Positions 17,602 to 27,600 of a DNA stretch of 64,000 nt are shown piece by piece; the stretch's first letter is position 1, and the number at the start of each line of letters is the position of its first letter. The stretch comes from Geomonas oryzisoli (GTDB taxonomy: Bacteria; Desulfobacterota; Desulfuromonadia; Geobacterales; Geobacteraceae). The translations under genes were made by a program, and so were the position numbers. The notes under the pieces were generated by a model. It had not been told where the DNA came from. It ran no database searches and worked only from the letters and a program-made list of their open reading frames with translations. The stretch is from the NCBI RefSeq assembly GCF_018986915.1, contig NZ_CP076723.1, forward strand, positions 3,831,501 through 3,895,500, in the 5' to 3' direction.

Positions 17602-20600
17602 TTACCTTTCTGTACTCCACCGTGCCGACGGGCTCATGTGGCAGGCGATGTTGAAGCAGCTGCCGGTCATGTTGGCACCCGGCACGCTGGTCAGCTTGGC
17701 GCCGGTGTAGATGGTGAAGCTGTTGGAGAAGCGCAGGCTGCTGTCCACCACCACGGTCACGTTCTCGATGTGATCTTTGATCGGGGTGGTCATCTTGTGT
17801 GACATCCCGGCGTTGTGGCATACCGAACAGTTGGCCCACCCTTCCCCCGGGGTGGCGAACGGCGAGATATGCGCCGCCACGAGATGCGCACCGCCGCCGC
17901 CCGAGTAGTCCTCGAAGCGCGCGTTGGCCCAGTTGGCGTAGCTGCCGAACACGGTGGCGGTGTTCTTCGGCGCAGGCGGATAGCCGTGGCAGGAGTCGCA
18001 GGCGCCGCCGACCGGCTTGAAGGCGCCGCCGACGCCATTGTGCGGATGGCAGTCCAGGCAGCCCGAGGTGTAATGGCCGGTTTCAGGCACGCCGGCGCGG
18101 TAGTGGTTGGTCTTGGTGTGGCAGACCTGGCACAGGCCGCGGTTGTAGGTGGTCTCCACCAGCGTGTTGATCCGGTCGGTGTAGGCGATGGTGAAGCCCC
18201 CGATCTCGCTTCTGATCATGGAGAGGTTGCCGGTGCCGTGCGTGTCGTGGCACTCGCGGCAGTTGATGTCCACGTTGTCCTTGGTGACGTGCGTGCCGAG
18301 GTTCAGGATGCGCGCCGAGACGATGGCGGCGTTGCTGTGGCAGGAGGCGCACAGCGTGTTGTCGTTGTTCATGAGCAGACGCTTGCTGTCCCCCAGGGTC
18401 CCGGTGATGTGGGTCGCGTTCCTGTCGTGGCACACGGTGCACTGGTTCGCAGCGGCGAAGCGGCCGTGGCCGGAGGTGCCGAAGTAGGCCTTGTACGGCG
18501 CCTGCACCCCGTTGGGGAGCGTCGATGGGTTCTGCGCGTGGCACACGGTGCACTCGATGCGGGTGGTGGTTTTCCAGTCAACCAGCTGGCCGGCGTGGCA
18601 CCCAAGGCACAGCGAGCCGTTGCCGCTCTTCAGGTCCGGCGAGCCGTTCATGTGCGTTGCGGTGGTCCCGACGTGGCAGGCCTGGCAGGCGGTGTACTCG
18701 CTCCCCAGGAAGTTGCCCGGGCCGTAGACCGCGGTGATGTGGGTCGCATGCTGGTTGGTCGCCATCGGGCTCGGGGTCGAAGCGGAGCCGCCGTGGCAGG
18801 TGATGCACAGGTTGCGCGCCTTGTAGGCGACGACGGAATCGGCCACCGCCTGGCTGATCGCACCCGCGTCGCGCAGGGTCGGCACCGCCAGCGTGGTCAC
18901 CGAGTCGTCGATCACGCCGTTGTCCAGGATGTCGATGGAGTCCATGGCCAGCTGTTTCGAGTAGCGCGGGTTGTGGCCGAAGGAACCGAGCTCCCGCAGC
19001 AACAGGGCGTAGTTGAAGGCGGCGCCCATGACGTTCGCACCCTGCTGACCGGAGCCCCAGTTACGCTCGTTGAAGTGCGGCGCCTTCTCGGTGTAGATGA
19101 AGCCCTTGGCCGCCAGTTGGGCACGCAGCACTTCCAAAAGGCTCGTGAAGGAGTCGCGCGCCAGCAGGCGCTGATCTTCCGTCATGTTGGTGCCGTGGCA
19201 GGTGGTGCAGATCGAGCTCACCCCGCTTCTGAAGGAGTGGCCGTAGGTGCCGTTTCTGTGGCACATGACGCAGGGCCCCTTGGCGTTGTCGAAGCCGAGG
19301 TTGCTGTGGGTGGCGCCCAGGTCGTAGTTGCGTCCCGGGAATTGGTAGCCCCCCTTGGCGTACATGGTGGCGCCGGAGACCGCGTAGTGCGGCGGGATGA
19401 AGGCGAGGTTGGTGAAGTCCGCGTTCGCCTGCAGTTTGTCCGTGATCACCTGGCCGGTGTTGGTGCCGCTGTGGCAGGTCATGCACAGGTTGGACTCGCC
19501 CACTGCCGGGTTCAGGTAGGTGGGCTCGTTGGCGAACGGCTTGGACGGCGCCATGGTGCGCAGCGCGCCGGTGGTGATGTCGACGTGGCAGGCGCGGCAG
19601 GTGACCATCTCCTTGGTCTTGTCCGCGGAATCGCCCCAGGCCGTGGTCACCTTGGCGGTGGAGAAGTTCACGAAGCCCGTGGTGGTGTGGCACTGCACGC
19701 AGCCGTTCATGGTCTTGAAGTCGTAGCTGGAGAACGCCGGCGCGGCCCCGTGGGCGTGACCCGAGGTGTACCACGCCTGGCGGATCGCCTGGTTGGTGAC
19801 CGTCGAGAAGTGGCAGTCGGTGCAGGCCGAACGCGAGGTGACGTAGGTCGCCGGGTAGGCGCCGGTGGTCATGTTGCCGTAGTGCAGCGTCTCCAGGTCG
19901 CCCTGCACCGCCGCGAAGCTGGAGTGCGGGTTGTGGCAGGAGATACAGAGAACGTTCCTGCCGATCTCTACCGTGTGGTTGGGGACGATGCCCAGGCCGT
20001 TGTAGTGGCATCCCGCGCAGACGCCCGGGTCCGCCTCGGGCTGATGCGCCCCCCCCTTGTGGCAGGAGGTACAGGTGACGCCAACCGTCTTATGCATGGA
20101 GCGGTCATAGCCGGAGAAAATCGAGTCGGTGTGGCAGGCGGCGCAGAAGTAACCGCCCACCGGGCCCGCGGAGGCCGCCAGGTTGACGAAGGTGTTGGAG
20201 TCGACGCTCGAGACGTTGACCGGGGTCGGCATGGCACCGGTGGTATGGCAGGAAACGCAGGAAACGCCCAGGGACTTGTGGTTCGAGGAGGACCACAGGG
20301 TGAACGCCATCGGGGTCGGGTAGACGCCGGTGGCGGAGTGGCAGCCGTTGCAGTCGGTCCGCATGGAGTCGATCAGCGAGTCGACCACCTTCACCTGGGT
20401 GGTGGAGGTGGAAACCGCGACGCCGTCCAGGTACTGTGTGGCGCGGAACACGTAGGTGCCCAGCGTCATCGGCACGAAGTTCGGGTTCAGGGTGCTGGCG
20501 TCCTGCAGGGTGACTGCCGGGCCGCTCTCCTGGCTCCAGGTGAAGGTGCCGCCACCCTGCATCGAGCCCCTCAGGGTCACCTTGGTGACGATCATCCCGG

Positions 20601-21225
20601 TCTGGCTCTCGCCGGCGCTGATCCCCACCGAGGAGAAGGACGCTGTCACGGCGGCCGGACCGGTTACGTTCCTGACCGTGATGTTGGCCTGGCCGAGGTA
20701 GGGGAAGCTGATCGCGCCGCCGGAAAGGTTGGTGGCCGTGCCGCCGCTGACGGAGGTCAGCACCGAGTTGGCATTGGGGGTGACGGTGAAGACCGCGGTG
20801 CCGCCGTAGGTGACCTGGGTGCTGGCCGGGGTGATGCCGCCCGGGCCGTAGGCGGTGCCGCTGACCGTGTACTTCTGGGCGGTGAAGCCCGCGATGAGGG
20901 ACTGGGGCGAGCCGTCAGCCTTCTTGAAGGTCGTGGAGTAGTGCGTTGTGTAGTTGCCGATCACCTGGGCCACACCGGTCTTGGTCAGACTGGTGATCTT
21001 GAACCCGGGGTTGGCGGTTACCTTCACCGGAACCAGTTCCGAGGTGGTGAAGTTGGTGTACACGACCGTACCGGAAGCTGTCTGGACGGGGTTGTTGCGG
21101 ATCTGGAGGGTACCGCCGGTGTTGTTCAGCTTGGTCTGCAGTTGGAACGACGTCGCAGCCCACGACCAGAGCGCCCCCGATATGACGGCCGTAGCAGCCA
21201 GAACAGCCAGTGTTTTTTTCAGCAT
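17602..21225 (-). CDS. 24-haem exported cytochrome with N-terminal beta domains (cluster A, 1207 aa)
   Basis: First gene of cluster A. The start at 21225 (MLKKTLAVLA) has GGGGAAGGAT directly upstream, and the same start is conserved in cluster B; the longer frame is not. A signal peptide of about 23 residues is followed by roughly 250 residues of beta-rich domains, including a PKD-like segment (FTWSQESGPAVTLQDAS). Residues of about 290-1197 hold 24 haem motifs: 23 CXXCH and a final CX4CH (CFNIACHMSPSARW). A haem-free stretch near residues 690-790 (ERNWGSGQQGANVMGAAFNY and helices) interrupts the array. It is nearly identical to the cluster B copy, the main difference being a 5-residue deletion near residue 1145. 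Role: exported electron-transfer protein; its partner proteins are probably the other cytochromes of the cluster. Confidence 0.92.
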   Translation of the reverse strand: MLKKTLAVLAATAVISGALWSWAATSFQLQTKLNNTGGTLQIRNNPVQTASGTVVYTNFTTSELVPVKVTANPGFKITSLTKTGVAQVIGNYTTHYSTTFKKADGSPQSLIAGFTAQKYTVSGTAYGPGGITPASTQVTYGGTAVFTVTPNANSVLTSVSGGTATNLSGGAISFPYLGQANITVRNVTGPAAVTASFSSVGISAGESQTGMIVTKVTLRGSMQGGGTFTWSQESGPAVTLQDASTLNPNFVPMTLGTYVFRATQYLDGVAVSTSTTQVKVVDSLIDSMRTDCNGCHSATGVYPTPMAFTLWSSSNHKSLGVSCVSCHTTGAMPTPVNVSSVDSNTFVNLAASAGPVGGYFCAACHTDSIFSGYDRSMHKTVGVTCTSCHKGGAHQPEADPGVCAGCHYNGLGIVPNHTVEIGRNVLCISCHNPHSSFAAVQGDLETLHYGNMTTGAYPATYVTSRSACTDCHFSTVTNQAIRQAWYTSGHAHGAAPAFSSYDFKTMNGCVQCHTTTGFVNFSTAKVTTAWGDSADKTKEMVTCRACHVDITTGALRTMAPSKPFANEPTYLNPAVGESNLCMTCHSGTNTGQVITDKLQANADFTNLAFIPPHYAVSGATMYAKGGYQFPGRNYDLGATHSNLGFDNAKGPCVMCHRNGTYGHSFRSGVSSICTTCHGTNMTEDQRLLARDSFTSLLEVLRAQLAAKGFIYTEKAPHFNERNWGSGQQGANVMGAAFNYALLLRELGSFGHNPRYSKQLAMDSIDILDNGVIDDSVTTLAVPTLRDAGAISQAVADSVVAYKARNLCITCHGGSASTPSPMATNQHATHITAVYGPGNFLGSEYTACQACHVGTTATHMNGSPDLKSGNGSLCLGCHAGQLVDWKTTTRIECTVCHAQNPSTLPNGVQAPYKAYFGTSGHGRFAAANQCTVCHDRNATHITGTLGDSKRLLMNNDNTLCASCHSNAAIVSARILNLGTHVTKDNVDINCRECHDTHGTGNLSMIRSEIGGFTIAYTDRINTLVETTYNRGLCQVCHTKTNHYRAGVPETGHYTSGCLDCHPHNGVGGAFKPVGGACDSCHGYPPAPKNTATVFGSYANWANARFEDYSGGGGAHLVAAHISPFATPGEGWANCSVCHNAGMSHKMTTPIKDHIENVTVVVDSSLRFSNSFTIYTGAKLTSVPGANMTGSCFNIACHMSPSARWSTER

Positions 21226-21291
21226 ATCCTTCCCCTGTCCCTGGTCCTCACGTGCGGTAATGGACGACTTAGAGGTACGAAATAGTCCTAC
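21226..21291 (-). promoter_or_regulatory. Leader/promoter segment conserved between the two clusters
   Basis: The 66 bases before the cluster A start are almost the same as 45295-45361 before cluster B, including TAGGACTATTTCGTACCTCT, ATTACCGCACG and AGGACCAGGGACAGGGGAAGG. Similarity stops abruptly further upstream. ACTATT may be a -10 element, but no clear -35 is shared, so the promoter call is tentative. Confidence 0.5.
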
Positions 21292-21648
21292 GGTCCGCCT
21301 AATGAGCAAAAAGCATACCCGGTATCCGATACGCCAAATGGCGTATGATGGATTTGTCGGACAGGTGAAGCAACTTCTCTAATGAGCACGAGAATTTTTG
21401 GAAAGGCAGTACTGGAAGGGCTTGGGGAATTTTAAGAATAAAGCACCGCGCGCACGCCCTGCGGGGCTGTTTAGGGATATCACCGGAAGGTTCGTGGGGT
21501 AAAGGGATGGGTTTGGCAACAACACGGTAACAGAATGGTAAGGCGAGGCTAACTAGACGGGACACATGGTTCACGGCGTCCGCTCGCCCGGCCAGGGAGG
21601 CCGCCAGGCCGAAAGCATGGGCGCGGCTAACCGCAAATTGGTGAGAGC
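21292..21648. other. Intergenic region between clusters A and B
   Basis: No convincing gene. A 127-codon minus-strand frame covers it but has no Shine-Dalgarno sequence and reads like random coding. It contains GGTATCCGATACGCC and a nearby GGCGTATG, giving a short inverted repeat near 21320-21346 that could be an operator for cluster A. Confidence 0.4.
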
Positions 21649-21687
21649 AGAGGGTGACGCCCCGGCAAGTCCGGGGCGTCACCCTCT
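21649..21687 (-). terminator. Strong hairpin after cluster B
   Basis: A perfect 17-bp stem (AGAGGGTGACGCCCCGG at 21649-21665, complement at 21671-21687) with a 5-nt loop lies 4 nt after the stop of the 2714-aa gene. The following minus-strand sequence is not T-rich, so it may act as a 3-prime end stabiliser as well as, or rather than, an intrinsic terminator. Confidence 0.65.
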
Positions 21688-21691
21688 GGGG

Positions 21692-24600
21692 TTACTGCAG
21701 AGGTCTTGCGTAGTTCGGGGTACCTATCCTGCCGGTGCCTGCGGATCCGTCGTGCTTGTTGCAGGCGCCGCCCCAGGTGGAGGAGGCGGTGTAGCAGGTA
21801 GGCGCCGTGGTGGTGGACCAGTTGGCCTCCGAGATATTGAGGCCAAGCTCCGCGCCGTAGATGAAGCGGTAGCTCTTGGTGGCCCCCTGGGTCAGGGTGG
21901 TGATGGAACGGTTGTTGCCGTGGATGCCGCCGATGTTGTTGACACCACCGCCCATGTGGCAGTTGAAGCAGACGATGCCGTGGTCGTTGTAGGTGCCCGC
22001 ACCCCAAGGGACGTTGTCGAAGCTGCTGTGCTCGATACGGGCCTTGCCGGTCACCGTCACGTTCGAGTAGTTGTAGACGGTGCTCAGGTGGCAGCGGTAG
22101 CAGACGAAGGTTGCAGTGCCGTCGTTGGTGTTGGTGGCAGCCGCGTCGGCCCCGTTTTTGTCCTGCAGCATCCGGGTGGCGTTCCTCGCACCGTGGGCGT
22201 TGCTCTCGTTCAGGTGGCAGTCGGAGCAGTGCAGGCCGGTACTCCAGGTCATGCCTACGCCGTCCTTCGAGGTGCCGGTCCAGCCGCCGCGGGACGCGTA
22301 GGTAGACGCGTAGGTTGAGGTGTAGCGCTTGGTGTAGATGTTCAGGTTATGATGGCTGGCGTAGGCGCTCCCCACCGCGTTGCCGGAGTTGAACTGCGAC
22401 TTCACGTTGAGCGGCGAACCGCCGTCCAGCGGGTTGAACGGGGTCAGTTTCCTGGCCAGCGCCGTGCCGGTGGTGATGCCGTCACCGGCGGTGTTGACGG
22501 TGATGGTGGAGGCGCCGTCGGCGTCGTGGCAGTTGACGCAGAAGCGGTCCATATTGTCACGGTCTCCGGAGCTGATGCTGGCGCCGCCGGCGCGGCGTCC
22601 CGGCCAGACCCAGTAGTTGGTATTGGCAGCACCGGGGTTAGCCTGGCTGTCGACGTTCCTAAGGAGAACCGGGGCACCGCTTGTGCCATGCAGGCTGACC
22701 TGCTTCACCGAGCTCTCGGTGGAGGTGGTGTCGCCCTCGGCATGGCAGACGATGCAGTCCACGTTCTTGACGGTGGTGTTCTTGATGTGTCTGGACGGGC
22801 GTACGAAGTCGTCGCCGGTGGCGCCGAGCGTCGCGCCCACGACCTGCTGGCGCACGCCGCGCGGGGAGTTGTGGCACAGCAGGCAGCTGCCGCCGGAGCC
22901 TTTGAAGCCGGCGTTGTGCGAGTGACACTGGGTGCAGTTCACGGTGCCGTTATGGCCCGCGGTCGTGTTGTTGTACTTATGGGCGACGGTCTGGCTGTGG
23001 CACACCTCGCAGATCCGGTTGGAGGTAGCGTGGACCGTATCGCTGCCCTTGTCGGTTGCCGGATCAAGATAGGAGACCGCGATGGTCGGGCTGTTGTTGG
23101 TGGCCCAGTTGCTGCCGTCGCCAGTTGCCACGCTGGTCTGCATGCGCATGATGTTGGCGGTGCTCATATTGTGGCAGGTGGCGCAGGTGAAGCCGCCGTA
23201 CTTCTTGCCGGGCTCACCCCAGCCTCCGTTGGCGCTCCACTTGGTGGAGCCGGTGGTTGTGGAGGTGTGCAGCATGGGGCTGTTGGCCCAGGCGGTGCGC
23301 ACCGGGGTGTAGGGGCCGACTGCTACGCCGGTTGCCGAGTAGTTGCCGCGGGAGTCGACCGCGAAGATCTTGTAATAGTAGACCGTGCCGTTGACAAGCG
23401 GCGCGTCGATGAAGTTGTTAAGGCTGCCGACATAGGCCACGGTGCTGGAGCCGATGACGTTGTCCAGGAGGTAGCTTGCGCCTTCCACCGGGGTGTCGGT
23501 GACGGCGCTGCCGGCGCGGCGCAGCACCACGATGCCGGCGAAGTCGGAGTCGGCCGGGTTGGTCCAGTACAGCGAGTTGGAGGCAATGCCGGCAGCGCCA
23601 CCCGCGGCGGTGACGTTGGCCGGGGAGAGGTTGTCGATGGTGACAGTCGCAGAGGCGGTGTCACCGTAGGATTTCGGGTTGCTGGATGCGATCGCGGTCA
23701 CGGCGCCGGTGACGGCATAGCTGGCGCCGGGAGGTGCCGGCATGGCCGTCGGCGCCTTGGCGTCGATCACCAGGACGTACTGGGTCGGGGTCGTGGTCAC
23801 CGTGATCGGAGTGGTCAGGGTGATGGCCACGGTGTTGGACGACGGGTTGGCGCTGCCGTATATGATGGTGCCGGTGTCGTCGGTGACTTCCAAAGAGGCG
23901 ATGCCGGCCCAGGTGCCGTTGGCGAGCGTCACGGTGATGCCGGTGACCGTGTCGGTCCCCGCCTGGGTAGCCAGGGTGAAGGCGTCGAGGTCCATCTCGA
24001 TAGTGCCCGGCGCGATGGTGATATTGGTTTCGCCGGTACCCTGGCCCACCGTGGTTGTGGCCGCAGCGGTGGTGAAGCTCGTGGTGGTGCTATAGGCCGA
24101 GACGTTGCCGGCGGCGTCCATGGCCCTCACGTGCCAGTAGTAGGTGGTGCCGTAGGCCAGCGTCGGCGCGAAGGAGAGACCGGTCTGCCAGGTGCTCTGC
24201 TGCACGCCGGTGGTGAAGCCGGAGTTGGTGGCGATCTCGAAGAAGTACTGTACCGATGCCGTGATGTTGGCGTCGGTCGCCGCGGTCGTGGTCAGCGACG
24301 TGGTCGTTGCCACGGCGGTGGCGAGGTTCGCCGGGGTGGAGTTGGCGAAGCCGGTCGGAGCCACGGTGTCGACGTAGACGGCAACGCTGGCAGGAGTCGG
24401 GTCTGCGTTGGAGGCGTTGTCTACCGCGCGCGCCAGGATGGTGTGAGCCACGTAGTCCTCGGCGGGCAGGGTCCAGGAGTAGCTCCAGGAACCGGTGCCG
24501 GCGGCGGTGTTCCAGGTGCTGCCGTTGTTCACGGAAACCTGTACCGAGCCCAGCGGATTGGTGCCCGCGGTCGCGGTACCGCTGATTGCGGCCGGCGAGG

Positions 24601-27600
24601 TCGAGAAGACGGTGCCGGCGGTCGGTGCGGAGAGTACGGTCTCAGGTGCCACCACGCCCGAGGTGAAGCTCCAGGTGGTGGTGTAGGCGGTGGGGTTGCC
24701 GGCGGCGTCCTTCGCCATGACATGCCAGAAGTACTGGGTGGCAGGAGCCAGGGTCGGGGTGAAGCTGGTGCCAAGCTGCCAGCCGCTCTGCTGCACGCCG
24801 GTGGTAAAGCTGGAGTTGGTGGCGATCTCGAAGAAGTATTGCACAGCGGCCGAGGTGTTGCCGTCGGTGGCGGTGGTCGAGGTGAGCGAGGCATTAAGCG
24901 CCACGGCGGTGGCCAGGTTGGCCGGCGCCGAGTTATTCAACCCTGCCGGGGCGACGTTATCCACCCGGACGGTCACCTGTGCCGGGGTGGCGTCGGCGTA
25001 GCCGAGGCTATCGACCCCCTTGGCGAGGATGGTGTGCGCCACGTAGTCCTCGGTGGACGGTGCCCAGGTGAAGGACCAGGAGGTGGTGCCGATGGCGGCA
25101 GCCCAGGTGGTGCCGTTGTTGGTGGATACCTGGACCGAAGCGAGCGGGTTGGCGCCGGCGCTTGCCGTACCGGTGATGGATACCGGACCGGTGGTGATGA
25201 CGGCGTTGGCCGCCGGCGCGCTCATGGTGGTGTCGGGGAGCGCGATGGCCGAGGCGGAACCGGAGATGGTGGTGCCTGCGGAGAGGTTGCCCACTTCGTC
25301 CAGGGCGCAGACCCTGTAGTAGTAGGTGGTGCCGTTCACGACGGTGTTGTCGAAGTAGGAGGTGCCGTTTCCGGTGTAGAGCGCGCTACCCGAGCAGTCG
25401 GCCGGGGCGGAGACGCTCGACTTGACCACCTTATAAGTATTGACCGGATCGAGGCCGGCGCCGGTGTCGGTTGCGGCGGTCCAGCTGATCTTGATGTAGC
25501 CGTCGCCGGAGGAATCGCTCGCGCTGCCGTCGGTCGGCGGGGTGGTGTCGACCGCGAAGTCGAGGCCCGTGGCCACGGTGAAGTCCGGGGTGCCGGTGAA
25601 CGCGGTCCAGGCGCTGACCGCACCCTTGCTGTCCTTCGCCCTCACCCTCCAGTCAAAGGAGCCGTCGGCGAGACCGCCGCAGAAGGCCTGGGCGGTGGCC
25701 GGGCCGGTGACGTAGGGGCTTGCGCAATCGGCGATGCCGTCGTTGTTCAGGTCGACCTCGAGGAGCACGGAGTCGCCGTTGCCGCCGTCGACGGTCGCGC
25801 CGATGACCACCACGTTGGTGGAGGCGGCGGCGCCGGAAGCGATGGCCGTGGTGCCGTCGGCCTGGAACTGCGCGAGCGCGGTCGGGGCGGCCGGGGTGGC
25901 GTTGGTGAGCGCAACGGTGAAGTCGGGGTCGCTGCCGCCGAAATCGACCCAGGCGCTGTAGTAGGTGCCGTCGGTGGTGCGGGCGCGCCACTTGTAGGAG
26001 AGCCCGTCGGTGAGACCGGAGCAGCTTGCAGCTGCCGTCGAGCCGCTGGTGACGGCTACCGAGGAGCAGTTGGCCACGCCGGCGAAGGCGTTGCCGTTGG
26101 TGATCATCTCTACCTGCAGGGTGACATTGTCACCGTTGGGGTCGGAAACGGGAGCCTTCACCACCACGGTGGAACCGGTGGCGGTGCCTGCCTGGGCGAT
26201 GGCGGTGGTGCCGTCGGCCTGGTACTGGGCGGCTACCGGTGCATCCGGGCCGCTCTGGCCGATGGTGCTGAAGCTCCAGGTGGTGGAGTAGTTGGAGATA
26301 TTGCCGGCGGCATCCTTCGCCCTCACGTGCCAGTAGTAGGAGTTGCCGCTGGCAAGCGTCGGGGCAAAACTGGTGCCGGTCTGCCAGGTGCTCTGCTGCA
26401 CGCCGGTGGTGAAGGTGTTGTCGGTTGCCAGTTCGAAGAAGTACTGAACCGCTGCGCTGGTGTTGGCGTCGGTTGCAACCGCGGAGGTCAGGGAGGTGGC
26501 CAGCGCTACGTTGGTGGCCAGGTTGGCCGGGGTCGCGTTGGCGACGTTGGCCGGCGCCACGTTATCGACGCGGACCACGACCTGCGCCGGGGTAGCGTCG
26601 GCGTAGCCCAGGCTGTCCACACCCTTGGCAAGGATGGTGTGCGCTACGTAGTCCTCGGTGGGCGGTGCCCAGGTGAAGGACCAGGGGGCGGTGCCGGTGG
26701 CGGCGGCCCAGGTGGTGCCGTTGTTGGTGGAGACCTGGACCGAGGCGACCGGGTTGGCGCCGGCGCTGGAGCCACCGGTGATGGATACCGGGGCGGTGCC
26801 GACCACGGCGTTGGCGGCCGGGGCGGTGATGGTGGTATCCGGCAGCGCGATGGTCGAGGGGGATCCGGAAACGGTGACGCCTGCGGAGAGGTTGGTGGCC
26901 TCGTCCAGGGCGCACACCCTATAGTAATAGGTGGTGCCGTTGGTAACGGCGTTGTCGAAGTACGAAGTGCCGTTGCCGGCGTAGAGCGCCGCGGCCGAGC
27001 AGTCGGCCGGAGTGGAGACGCTCGACTTGACGAGCTTGTAAGTATTCACCGGGTCGAGGCCGGCGCCGGAGTCGGTGGCGGCGGTCCAGCTCACGGTGAT
27101 GTAGCCGTCGCCGGAGGTCGCGCTGGCGATGCCGTCGGTCGGCGGGGTGGTGTCGATGCCGAAGTCGAGGCCGGTGGAGACCAGGAAGTCAGGGGTGCCG
27201 CTGAAGGCGGTCCAGGCGCTGGAAACGGCCTTGCTGTCCTTGGCGCGCACCCTCCAGTCGTAGGAGCCGTCGGCAAGACCGTTGCAGATCGCCTGGGCGG
27301 TGGCCGGGCCGGTGACATAGGGGCTCGCGCAGTCGGCAACGCCGTCGTTGTTGAGGTCGACCTCGAGGAGGACCGGGTCGGAGTTGCCGCCGTCGACGGT
27401 GGCGCCGATCACCACCACGTTGCTGGTAGCGGTGCCACCGGTGACGATGGCCGTGGTGCCGTCGGCCTGGTACTGGGCCAGGGCGGTCGGGGCAACCGGG
27501 GTGGTGTTGGGGACCGTGACGGTGAAGTCAGGGTTGCTGGCGCCGAAGTCTACCCAGGCGCTGTTCAGGGTGCCGTCGGTGGTGCGGGCGCGCCATTTAT

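Noticed and set aside
21299..21682. 127-aa minus-strand frame between the two clusters
   Set aside because: No ribosome site, low-complexity basic composition, and it overlaps the strong hairpin after cluster B and the leader of cluster A.
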